Shown piece by piece: positions 6,710 to 13,156 of a stretch of 13,156 nt of DNA (the stretch's first letter is position 1; each line of letters starts with the position of its first letter). The notes under the pieces were generated by a model, which saw only the letters and a program-made list of their open reading frames with translations, made no database searches and had not been told where the DNA came from. This stretch comes from CAYNFP01 sp964492595 (lineage in GTDB: Bacteria > Bacillota_I > Bacilli_A > RF39 > UBA660). The stretch is from assembly GCA_964492595.1 (NCBI GenBank), contig CAZBKY010000020.1, positions 1 through 13,156 on the forward strand. Direction: 5' to 3'. A program made the position numbers and the translations under genes.

Positions 6710-6946
6710 ATGGTGGGTTATATTGAAGCAGTTAACTCTATTATCGCATATGGTAATTTGTTAATAACTGCATCTGATAATAAAGAACAAATTATTAAAG
6801 CGGTAAATGATAGCATAAAAGATTTGTATACTGCTTGTGTAAAGACAGGATATGTATGGTGTGTAAACGAATCGTTTCTTCAAACACGATTTGAAAAACT
6901 TAAAGATTCTGCAGATATCATTTCTTTAAGAAGATACCGCCCCTAA
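6710..6946 (+). CDS. Small hypothetical protein, 78 residues; positional candidate for an immunity protein
   Basis: I do not recognise this family. The protein has 78 residues, begins MVGYIEAVNSIIAYGNLLIT and appears mostly helical. It has two Cys (43 and 51), a central VKTGYVWCVNES segment and a basic end (SLRRYRP). It lacks a long hydrophobic membrane segment and a double-glycine leader, so it is not an obvious substrate of the transporter encoded next to it. The gene has a near-consensus promoter, a perfect AAAGGAGG site and its own terminator, so it should be well expressed as a single-gene unit. It lies directly upstream of the peptide-export cassette. Dedicated immunity proteins of class II bacteriocins are small, helical and encoded beside the precursor, so this role is possible. 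It is based only on position and size. Confidence 0.75.
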   Translation: MVGYIEAVNSIIAYGNLLITASDNKEQIIKAVNDSIKDLYTACVKTGYVWCVNESFLQTRFEKLKDSADIISLRRYRP

Positions 6947-6973
6947 AGAAAAACCTACTTTCAAAAAGCTTAG

Positions 6974-7001
6974 AATTGAAACTAAAAATTTCAATTTTTT
7001 T
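6974..7001 (+). terminator. Intrinsic terminator after the 78-residue gene
   Basis: AATTGAAA (6974-6981) pairs with TTTCAATT (6989-6996) around a 7-nt loop, followed by Ts to 7001 and a second T-run just beyond. It separates the 78-residue gene from the transporter operon. Confidence 0.8.
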
Positions 7002-7030
7002 ATTTTTTAAAAGAGTTTTTAAAAATTTCT

Positions 7031-7036
7031 TAGTAT
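7031..7036 (+). promoter_or_regulatory. Weak -10 candidate for the transporter-peptide operon
   Basis: TAGTAT at 7031-7036 could be a -10, placing the start near 7043, just before the GAGGGAGG ribosome site. No good -35 is present at 16-18 nt, and I see no paired direct repeats of the kind bound by peptide-pheromone response regulators. A weak or activator-dependent promoter is possible. Confidence 0.3.
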
Positions 7037-7058
7037 GATAAAGATAGAGGGAGGAAAA

Positions 7059-9137
7059 ATGAAAAGCAGATTAAGCGTTAAACAAAATGGATTTAAAGAT
7101 TGTGCTGGAGCTTGTTTGTTATCTATAATCAGATATTATAATGGGAATATCTCAAAAGAAGAAATATCATATTTGATAAAAACCGATATTAATGGAACTA
7201 ATGCTTATAATTTGATTGAAGGAGCTAAAAAGATAGGTTTTAATGGTTATGGGATTAAGATAAGTTTTAAAGAATTTATTAAAAACGAGCAAAATTTACC
7301 GGTAATTGCGCACACTAAATATCTAAATATGTATCACTATATTGTTATATATGAAATTAATAAGAAATATATAAAAATCATGGACCCATCTTATGGTATT
7401 AAAAAAATATCATATAAAGAGTTTAAAGATATATTTTTAGAGACAATTATAGTTTTATATCCAGTTAATAAAATACCTGATATTAAAGTTAAAGATAAGA
7501 TAATTAAAAGAATGTTTGAAAATGTTCTACTAAATAAAAGTAATGTTGTAAAAATCTTGATTTTGTCTTTGTTAATAACTATACTCAGTATAATAATAAG
7601 TTTTTATTTAAAGGTTTATATTGATTATGTGTATAAAAATTTTAATTTAAAACTTTTAATTAATGTGACAGTCTGCTTTTTATTAATAATATTTCTAAAA
7701 AATGTATTTGATAATATTAGGTCAAAATTATTGATAAATATTAAAAAGTTTGTTAGCAGAGATATTACCAACAATTCTATAAATCATATTATGAACCTTC
7801 CTTACTGCTACTTTAAAAATAAACCTGTTGGTGAGATTGTAAGTAGAATTGAAGATTTAGATAATTTTAAAGATTTAGTCTCTACATTCATGTTGAATAT
7901 ATTTGTGGATATTTTTCTAATGTTAGGTAGTATTGTTATATTACTTATAATTAACAGGGCATTATTCATAATAAGTTTGTTTATTATAATTATTTATTCA
8001 GTTATAGTTTTTATATATTCCTATATATTTAAAACCAAAATCTATAATTTGCAGGTTTCTCATGGCGAATATAAAAAAGAGCTCATTGAAACAATTAATT
8101 CATATGAAACTATAAAAAATCTTAATTTGACAAATAATTTCATATATAAAGTAATATTGAAATTTAATAATCTTACAAACAAGATTAAGAATTTTGAAAT
8201 AGTTTATTCAAATGAAAAAATGTTGAAAAATATTGTAAGTGATATAGGTATTATTTTACTTACAAGTATTGGAGTTTATATGGTTTATAAAAGAGTTTTA
8301 TCAATTGGTGACTTGATAGCTTTTACTTCTTTGGTACTGCTGTTTTTAGAGCCTATAAAAGAACTTTTAAATTTAGTTCCAAATATCAGATATGCAGTTT
8401 CTTCATATGAGCGAATTAATGATTTACTCATGATTGAAATGGAAATTTGTAACAATAAAGATACCCCTTTGATAGAGGGAAATATTGAAATTGAAAACTT
8501 GAGTTATTCTTACAATAATGTCGATTATATTATTAAAGATTTAAATTTATGTATTAAAAATCATTCTAAATATTTATTACATGGTCAAAGTGGAATTGGG
8601 AAGAGCACTTTAATAAAGATTATATTAGGCTATTTAGAAGATTATAAAGGTAGTATAAAAATAAATGGTATAAATATAAAAGATATTGAGAAGAGTAGAT
8701 TAAGAAATTCAATTACTTACATATCTCAAAAGGAAATTTTATTATCTGATACTATAAAAAACAATATAATTCTAGGAAGAAATATTAATGATAAAAAGTA
8801 TAATGAGATTGTTAAAATTTGCAGAATTGATAAAATAATTGAAACAAAATCTGGAAGAAATGAATTTATGCTTGAAGAAAATGGATTTAATTTAAGTGGT
8901 GGTGAAAGACAGAAAATCATACTTGCAAGAGGTCTTTTAAAAAACAGTAATATTATTGTTTTGGATGAGGCATTAAGTGAAGTTGGATTTGATGAAGAAA
9001 AAGAAATAATTGATGAATTGTTGAAAAAATATGAGAAAAAGACAATCATTTATATTTCACATAAGAAAGATATAAAAACTATTTTTGAATATAAATATGA
9101 TTTTTCAAAGAGAGGAGAGGAAAATGTTAAACAATGA
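7059..9137 (+). CDS. Peptidase-containing ABC transporter (PCAT; C39 peptidase, six-helix exporter and ATPase)
   Basis: Membrane exporter that removes double-glycine leaders from precursor peptides and pumps the mature peptide out. It has 692 residues from ATG 7059. That start follows AGAGGGAGG, while an ATG at 7035 in frame has no ribosome site. The N-terminal C39 peptidase has Gln9 and Cys15 (KQNGFKDCAGACL), His93 (MYHYIVIYEI) and Asp109 (KIMDPSYG), a full catalytic set at family spacing. Six membrane helices follow at about 163-187, 199-217, 277-298, 300-324, 392-410 and 416-432. The ATPase has Walker A GQSGIGKST (509-517), Q-loop ISQKE, signature LSGGERQ (612-618), Walker B IIVLDE (632-637) and the switch His in YISHK. 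The D-loop reads SEVG rather than the usual SxLD, so its Asp is Gly643. The stop overlaps the first precursor gene by 14 nt. No separate HlyD-type adaptor gene is present, as is normal for stand-alone PCATs. Confidence 0.95.
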   Translation: MKSRLSVKQNGFKDCAGACLLSIIRYYNGNISKEEISYLIKTDINGTNAYNLIEGAKKIGFNGYGIKISFKEFIKNEQNLPVIAHTKYLNMYHYIVIYEINKKYIKIMDPSYGIKKISYKEFKDIFLETIIVLYPVNKIPDIKVKDKIIKRMFENVLLNKSNVVKILILSLLITILSIIISFYLKVYIDYVYKNFNLKLLINVTVCFLLIIFLKNVFDNIRSKLLINIKKFVSRDITNNSINHIMNLPYCYFKNKPVGEIVSRIEDLDNFKDLVSTFMLNIFVDIFLMLGSIVILLIINRALFIISLFIIIIYSVIVFIYSYIFKTKIYNLQVSHGEYKKELIETINSYETIKNLNLTNNFIYKVILKFNNLTNKIKNFEIVYSNEKMLKNIVSDIGIILLTSIGVYMVYKRVLSIGDLIAFTSLVLLFLEPIKELLNLVPNIRYAVSSYERINDLLMIEMEICNNKDTPLIEGNIEIENLSYSYNNVDYIIKDLNLCIKNHSKYLLHGQSGIGKSTLIKIILGYLEDYKGSIKINGINIKDIEKSRLRNSITYISQKEILLSDTIKNNIILGRNINDKKYNEIVKICRIDKIIETKSGRNEFMLEENGFNLSGGERQKIILARGLLKNSNIIVLDEALSEVGFDEEKEIIDELLKKYEKKTIIYISHKKDIKTIFEYKYDFSKRGEENVKQ

Positions 9138-9258
9138 TGAATTACTTAATATATGTGCTGGTGCGTTTAATCTTGGGGTTGTTTCGATAATTATAGCAGG
9201 CATAGTGTTTATTATTGGTGTTGTTGATGGGTATATAAGACCGCTTAAATGCAAGTAA
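9124..9258 (+). CDS. Double-glycine-leader precursor peptide 1 (putative bacteriocin, 44 residues)
   Basis: Short precursor peptide gene. ATG 9124 lies inside the end of the transporter gene (14-nt overlap) behind a strong GAGGAGAGG site (about 9112-9120), so translation is coupled. The product starts with the leader MLNNDELLNICAG, matching the ELxxIxGG pattern with Ala at -2. The predicted mature part is about 31 residues. It begins AFNLG, continues with a very hydrophobic helix (VVSIIIAGIVFIIGVV) containing small-residue motifs (AFNLG, GVVDG), and ends DGYIRPLKCK. The leader shares 9 of its first 14 residues with peptide 2. Cleavage after AG keeps Ile at -4, as in peptide 2. Cleavage after GA would break this register. 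The function as a bacteriocin is inferred from the leader, the size and the transporter. A signalling peptide is the main alternative. Confidence 0.85.
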   Translation: MLNNDELLNICAGAFNLGVVSIIIAGIVFIIGVVDGYIRPLKCK

Positions 9259-9296
9259 ATATATACTATTAAAAACTTTAATATTAAAATAAAATT

Positions 9297-9458
9297 ATGT
9301 TAAACAGTGAAGAATTATTAAAAATCAATGGTGGAGCAAGTATTACAGGGGCATTATTAAATGCTGTTGTCAGAGTAGTTAATGTAGCTTTGGAAGTTGG
9401 TAGAACTTTAGGTTCAGCAATTAGAAGAGGAATATCTGGAAAACTTTGTTCGTTTTAA
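9297..9458 (+). CDS. Double-glycine-leader precursor peptide 2 (putative class II bacteriocin, 53 residues)
   Basis: Second precursor peptide of the cassette, 38 nt after peptide 1. Its leader MLNSEELLKINGG is a textbook double-glycine leader with ELLxIxGG. The mature part should be 40 residues, starting ASITGALLNAVV. It includes a cationic amphipathic stretch (VGRTLGSAIRRGISGK) with a GxxxG motif (GRTLG), a single Cys near the end (KLCSF) and net positive charge. Two small peptides with GxxxG-type motifs encoded together are typical of class IIb two-peptide bacteriocins. There is no convincing Shine-Dalgarno site before the ATG: the upstream 30 nt are only A, T and one C. Translation must therefore rely on coupling, A/U-rich initiation or a start I cannot see. 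A strong terminator follows immediately. Confidence 0.85.
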   Translation: MLNSEELLKINGGASITGALLNAVVRVVNVALEVGRTLGSAIRRGISGKLCSF

Positions 9459-9466
9459 AACCAAAT

Positions 9467-9491
9467 AAGAGAAGTTTTGCTTCTCTTTTTT
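9467..9491 (+). terminator. Intrinsic terminator of the transporter-peptide operon
   Basis: AAGAGAAG (9467-9474) pairs with CTTCTCTT (9480-9487) across the loop TTTTG, followed by a T-run to 9491. This is a strong hairpin marking the end of the peptide-export cassette. Confidence 0.88.
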
Positions 9492-9574
9492 AAAAGCTGT
9501 AAGTATTTATTTTAATTTTTTAGAGTGTCTGAAATATATTTGTAAAATATTATTTTAGTAAATCAAATGTAAAG

Positions 9575-9603
9575 TTGTTCTTATGAATTTTCAACTGTAT
9601 AAT
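9575..9603 (+). promoter_or_regulatory. Promoter of polC
   Basis: TTGTTC (9575-9580), a 17-nt spacer and a perfect TATAAT (9598-9603). Initiation near 9610 would leave a leader of about 17 nt containing the GGTGAGGT ribosome site (9611-9618). Confidence 0.7.
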
Positions 9604-9626
9604 TATCATAGGTGAGGTAGTAAGCA

Positions 9627-12600
9627 ATGGATAACAAGTTGTTAAAATTTTTTAATGTTATCAATTTTGATGAAGAAAAATATCATTACTTTAATGATGC
9701 TAAAGTGAAAAAAGTTGTAGTTGATAATGAAAAAAAAGAATGGATTATTTATATAAATTTAGTTGATTTAATTCCGGTTTCTATATTTAAAGAGATGTAT
9801 GAAAAAAGTAAGAGTATTAAAGATGCCGATAAAGTACATTTTATTTTAACATTTAAAAATAATAATGATTATTTAATTGATTATTACAAATATTACTTTG
9901 AAATATTAACTAATGCCTGCCCGATGCTCGAAAGTATAAAAGATAACAATATAGTTGTCGGTGAAAAATCAATAGATGTAGATGCTTTAAATAAAGCAGA
10001 AGAAAAAAAAATAATGAGTTTAAAAAACCATATATTAAAATTTTTGGATAATATGGGGTTTAAGGATATAGAATTTAATATAAATATAAATAAAGAAGCC
10101 AGAGATAATTTTAAAAAAATGATAGAACCCGAAGTTATTACAGAAAAAATACCAGTAAAATCTAAAATTATATATGGAAGCTCTATACTTAATGAAACAA
10201 AGAAAATAAATAATATTTTAAGTGAAGAGGAAAATGTCACTATAGAAGGTTATATCTTTGGTGTGGAAATCAAAGATATTCAAAATAAATTTACTTTAGT
10301 CACATTAAAAATAAGTGATAAAACAGACAGTATGTATGCAAAACTTTTTTTAAGAAATAAGTTTGATGTGAAAATAATTGAAGAGAACATTAAAATAAAT
10401 GGCTGGTATAAATTTAATGGATATGTTGCGAATGACAACTATGCCAAAGATTTAATTTTTAACATTAGAAGTATTGAGTCTTTGGATATTGATACTACAG
10501 TAAGAACTGATACTTACAGTAAAAAGCGTGTAGAGCTTCATACACATACTCAAATGAGTCAAATGGATGGATGTGTAAATCCCAAAATGCTTGTGGAACA
10601 GGCTTATAAATGGGGACATAGAGCTATTGCCATAACAGATCACAATGGATGTCAGGCATTTCCTGAAGTATATAAAACAGTTAAATCTATTAATAAAAAT
10701 TTAAAAGAGGGTGAAGAGGCTTTTAAAGCTTTATATGGTACAGAATTACTTCTTATTGAAGATGATATTTCTATTGTTTTAAGACCTTCAAANNNNNNNN
10801 NNNNNNNNNNNNNNNNNNNNNNNNNNNNNNNNNNNNNNNNNNNNNNNNNNNNNNNNNNNNNNNNNNNNNNNNNNNNNNNNNNNNNNNNNNNNTTTGATTT
10901 AAGTTTTTTAAATAGATGTTATGAAAAATATAATTTAGGAAGTTGTAAGAATACTGTAATTGATACTTTGGAGTTATCCAGAACTCTTGACAATTCATTT
11001 GGCAAGCATAGTTTATCAGCCTTAGTAAAAAGATATAATATAGACTGGGATGAAGAGCATCACCATAGAGGGGACTATGATGCCAATGGAACAGCTTTAG
11101 TATTTAATAAAATGCTTCACAAACTGGTTAACCAAAATTACAAATTAATAACAGACTTGAATAATTTGGTACCAAAAGAAGAAATACATAAATATGGAAG
11201 AGGATATCATATAAATATTTTAGTTAAAAATAAAACAGGGCTTAAAAATCTATTTAAGTTAATCTCTTATGCAAATACTAAATATTTATATAAAACCCCT
11301 AGAATATTGAGAAGTGAAATAGTTAAACATAGAGAAGGTTTACTTATTGGAAGCGGTTGCTATGAAGGTGAAATATTTACAGAATCTCGTAGCAAGGGGG
11401 ATGAAGAGGTTAGCAATTTAATTAACTTTTATGATTATGTAGAAATTCAGCCAATACCTTGTTATAAGCATTTAATTGATTCTAAAGATTTTTCAAATGA
11501 AGCAGAACTTATAGCGCATTTAAAGAAAATTATTAGATTAACTTCATCTTCAGGCAAAATAATTGTAGCGTCCGGAGATGTACATCATCTTACTGAAGAA
11601 GATAAAGTCACCCGTGAAATTATAGTAAATCAAAAAGTACCTGGCGGCGGAAGACATCCAATGGCAAAATTTGGTTTATCCCAAATACCATCTCTTCATT
11701 TTAGAACTACAGATGAAATGATGAGTGAATTTAGCTTTTTATCAGAAGAGGAAAAAGAAGAAATAGTTATAACAAACACAAATAAAATTGCAGGTATGTG
11801 TGAAATGGTGGAAGTTATAATTGAAACAGGTGGCGTTCCTTTTTCACCTAAAATTGAAAATTCTTCAAATATAGTTACAGACCTTGTTTATACTAAGGCA
11901 AGGGAATGGTATGGAGATAATCTTCCCGATATTATAGAAGAAAGAATTGCAAGAGAATTATATGGCGATACTTTTGTTGCATTAGTTAAAGAAAGTGATA
12001 AAAAATATTTAGATAAACTCCATTCTTATATATTAGAAGGCTCTGAAAAAGTAAAAGAAGTTTTGAAGAAAAAATTAGAAGAAAAATCACAAAATAAAGA
12101 AGACTTAGAAACAAGGTTTAAAAAAAGTAAAGGAGGAGTAATCGGTGGTGGCTTTGATGTTATTTATCTTGTCGCACAGAAGCTTGTAAAACATTCTAAT
12201 GATGATGGATATTTAGTTGGTTCACGTGGGTCAGTAGGATCAAGTTTTGTTGCTACACTTATGGGAATTACAGAAGTTAATCCTCTGCCAGCCCATTATA
12301 GATGTTTAAAATGTAAGCATAGTATTTTTGATGATGATAATGGGGAACCTTTGGGAAAAACTTACTCAAGTGGTTATGATTTACCGGATAAAAAATGCCC
12401 TTTATGTAAAGAAGAAATGTACAAGGATGGACAGGATATGCCCTTTGCGACTTTTCTTGGATTTAATGCTGATAAAGTTCCTGATATTGATCTGAATTTT
12501 TCTGATTTAAATCAAGCTTCTGTTCATGAATATACAAAAGTTTTATTTGGGGAAGATAATGTTTATCGTGCCGGGACTATTAGTACAGTTGCAGAAAAAA

Positions 12601-13156
12601 CTGCATATGGTTTTGTTAAAGGATATTTAGAAGAACAGGGGATATTTAAAAGAAAAGCTGAAATTGACAGACTTGCGATGAAATGTACGGGAATTAAAAG
12701 AACTACTGGACAGCATCCTGGTGGAATTGTTGTTATACCTGAATATATGGATATATTTGATTTTACTCCATATCAATATCCCGCAGATGATCCCAATTCT
12801 TCTTGGAGAACAACCCATTTTGAATATCATGCTTTGGAAGATGATATATTAAAACTTGATATATTAGGTCATTCAGTTCCTACACAACTTAGAATGCTTC
12901 AGGATTTATCTGGACTTGATGTTACAAAGGTCCCTTTAGATGATAAAGAAACAATGGAAATATTTCTTTCTACAAAATCTTTAGGTACAACAAAAGAAAA
13001 AATCATGTGTGAGACAGGAACGCTTGGTATTCCTGAGTTTGGTACTCCTTTTACTATTGGATTGGTTCTTGAAACAAAACCCAAAACATTTGCAGAATTA
13101 ATAAAAATATCTGGATTATCTCATGGGACTGATGTATGGCTTGGAAATGCACAGGA
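9627..13156 (+). CDS. polC: DNA polymerase III alpha subunit, PolC type (partial at right edge, with internal assembly gap)
   Basis: Replicative polymerase with built-in 3'-5' proofreading, essential in Bacillota. The ATG at 9627 follows GGTGAGGT. In order: N-terminal domains, an OB fold (about 205-300, VTIEGYIFGVE), and the PHP domain (ELHTHTQMSQMDG from 303; AIAITDHNG) split around the exonuclease. The exonuclease is cut by 100 Ns, and only its later part is visible (FDLSFLN; NTVIDTLELSR; HHHRGDYDANGTA). The PHP domain resumes (GRGYHINILVKNKTGLKNLF; VASGDVHHL). The polymerase core follows with YLVGSRGSVGSSF, a zinc-binding Cys4 module (893, 896, 924, 927) and the catalytic PDIDLNFS (Asp953 and Asp955, numbered with 33 unknown residues in the gap). 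The helix-hairpin-helix and C-terminal parts begin at the edge (about 1176 of a usual 1,400-1,450 residues). The frame is the same on both sides of the gap as scaffolded, but the true gap length is unknown. Confidence 0.97.
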   Translation, partial: MDNKLLKFFNVINFDEEKYHYFNDAKVKKVVVDNEKKEWIIYINLVDLIPVSIFKEMYEKSKSIKDADKVHFILTFKNNNDYLIDYYKYYFEILTNACPMLESIKDNNIVVGEKSIDVDALNKAEEKKIMSLKNHILKFLDNMGFKDIEFNININKEARDNFKKMIEPEVITEKIPVKSKIIYGSSILNETKKINNILSEEENVTIEGYIFGVEIKDIQNKFTLVTLKISDKTDSMYAKLFLRNKFDVKIIEENIKINGWYKFNGYVANDNYAKDLIFNIRSIESLDIDTTVRTDTYSKKRVELHTHTQMSQMDGCVNPKMLVEQAYKWGHRAIAITDHNGCQAFPEVYKTVKSINKNLKEGEEAFKALYGTELLLIEDDISIVLRPSXXXXXXXXXXXXXXXXXXXXXXXXXXXXXXXXXXFDLSFLNRCYEKYNLGSCKNTVIDTLELSRTLDNSFGKHSLSALVKRYNIDWDEEHHHRGDYDANGTALVFNKMLHKLVNQNYKLITDLNNLVPKEEIHKYGRGYHINILVKNKTGLKNLFKLISYANTKYLYKTPRILRSEIVKHREGLLIGSGCYEGEIFTESRSKGDEEVSNLINFYDYVEIQPIPCYKHLIDSKDFSNEAELIAHLKKIIRLTSSSGKIIVASGDVHHLTEEDKVTREIIVNQKVPGGGRHPMAKFGLSQIPSLHFRTTDEMMSEFSFLSEEEKEEIVITNTNKIAGMCEMVEVIIETGGVPFSPKIENSSNIVTDLVYTKAREWYGDNLPDIIEERIARELYGDTFVALVKESDKKYLDKLHSYILEGSEKVKEVLKKKLEEKSQNKEDLETRFKKSKGGVIGGGFDVIYLVAQKLVKHSNDDGYLVGSRGSVGSSFVATLMGITEVNPLPAHYRCLKCKHSIFDDDNGEPLGKTYSSGYDLPDKKCPLCKEEMYKDGQDMPFATFLGFNADKVPDIDLNFSDLNQASVHEYTKVLFGEDNVYRAGTISTVAEKTAYGFVKGYLEEQGIFKRKAEIDRLAMKCTGIKRTTGQHPGGIVVIPEYMDIFDFTPYQYPADDPNSSWRTTHFEYHALEDDILKLDILGHSVPTQLRMLQDLSGLDVTKVPLDDKETMEIFLSTKSLGTTKEKIMCETGTLGIPEFGTPFTIGLVLETKPKTFAELIKISGLSHGTDVWLGNAQ
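10793..10892. other. 100-N scaffold gap inside polC
   Basis: Exactly 100 N characters, the usual placeholder for a gap of unknown size. It replaces the first part of the PolC exonuclease domain, including the DxE (Exo I) motif. From the family layout I would expect roughly 90 residues here, whereas the placeholder holds 33 codons. Confidence 0.95.

Noticed and set aside
7035..7058. ATG 7035 as the transporter start
   Set aside because: It has no ribosome site, and the added residues (MIKIEGGK) are simply the translated GAGGGAGG ribosome site of ATG 7059. C39 motif positions also fit the shorter start.
8726..9049. Minus-strand ORF inside the transporter gene
   Set aside because: It is antisense to the conserved ATPase domain and has the hydrophobic, Ser/Phe-rich composition typical of a shadow frame.
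9893..10240. Minus-strand ORF inside the polC N-terminus
   Set aside because: It is antisense to the continuous polC frame, has biased Ile/Leu/Ser/Phe composition and no ribosome site.

Overview
The window looks like a chromosomal contig from an AT-rich, walled, low-GC Gram-positive bacterium (Bacillota). It carries the Gram-positive-type replicative polymerase PolC, the resolvase RecU paired with a class A penicillin-binding protein, and an rpsB-tsf pair. TGG encodes Trp in the conserved proteins and TGA is used as a stop, and a peptidoglycan synthase is present, so this is not a Mollicute with a reassigned code. The strong A+T bias and the gene set would fit an uncultured gut lineage of Bacilli or Erysipelotrichia, but that placement is inference.

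Layout. 1-1634 (minus strand): recU followed, with a 14-nt overlap, by a class A PBP that runs off the left edge. 1713-3814 (plus): a strong extended -10 promoter, a structured leader of about 107 nt, rpsB, tsf and an intrinsic terminator. The S2 protein has a long charged tail ending in a Rho_N/SAP-like module. 3816-4190: a promoter and a small two-helix membrane-protein gene split over two reading frames at an A AAT TTA heptamer. It ends at a bidirectional terminator shared with an unrecognised minus-strand gene (4204-4620). 4922-6626: argS. 6657-7001: a 78-residue unknown protein with its own promoter and terminator. 7059-9491: the most interesting locus. 9575 to the right edge: polC, interrupted by a 100-N scaffold gap and cut by the window end.

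The 7059-9491 cassette encodes a C39 peptidase-containing ABC transporter (PCAT) followed by two very short precursor-peptide genes (44 and 53 codons). Both start with nearly the same double-glycine-type leader (MLNNDELLNICAG and MLNSEELLKINGG). The first peptide gene overlaps the transporter stop by 14 nt, and the second is followed by a strong terminator. The transporter would cleave the leaders and export one hydrophobic peptide (with GVVDG and a C-terminal RPLKC) and one cationic helix-forming peptide (with GRTLG). This is the architecture of a class II, possibly two-peptide, bacteriocin or signalling-peptide system, lodged between the housekeeping genes argS and polC. No immunity gene is recognisable. 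The 78-residue gene just upstream is the only positional candidate.

Other points worth a second look: the extended S2 protein, the rpsB leader RNA, Glu-to-Asp changes at conserved catalytic positions in the PBP glycosyltransferase and in RecU, a Gly in place of the D-loop Asp in the transporter, and a scaffold gap in polC that is probably much too short for the exonuclease sequence it replaces.
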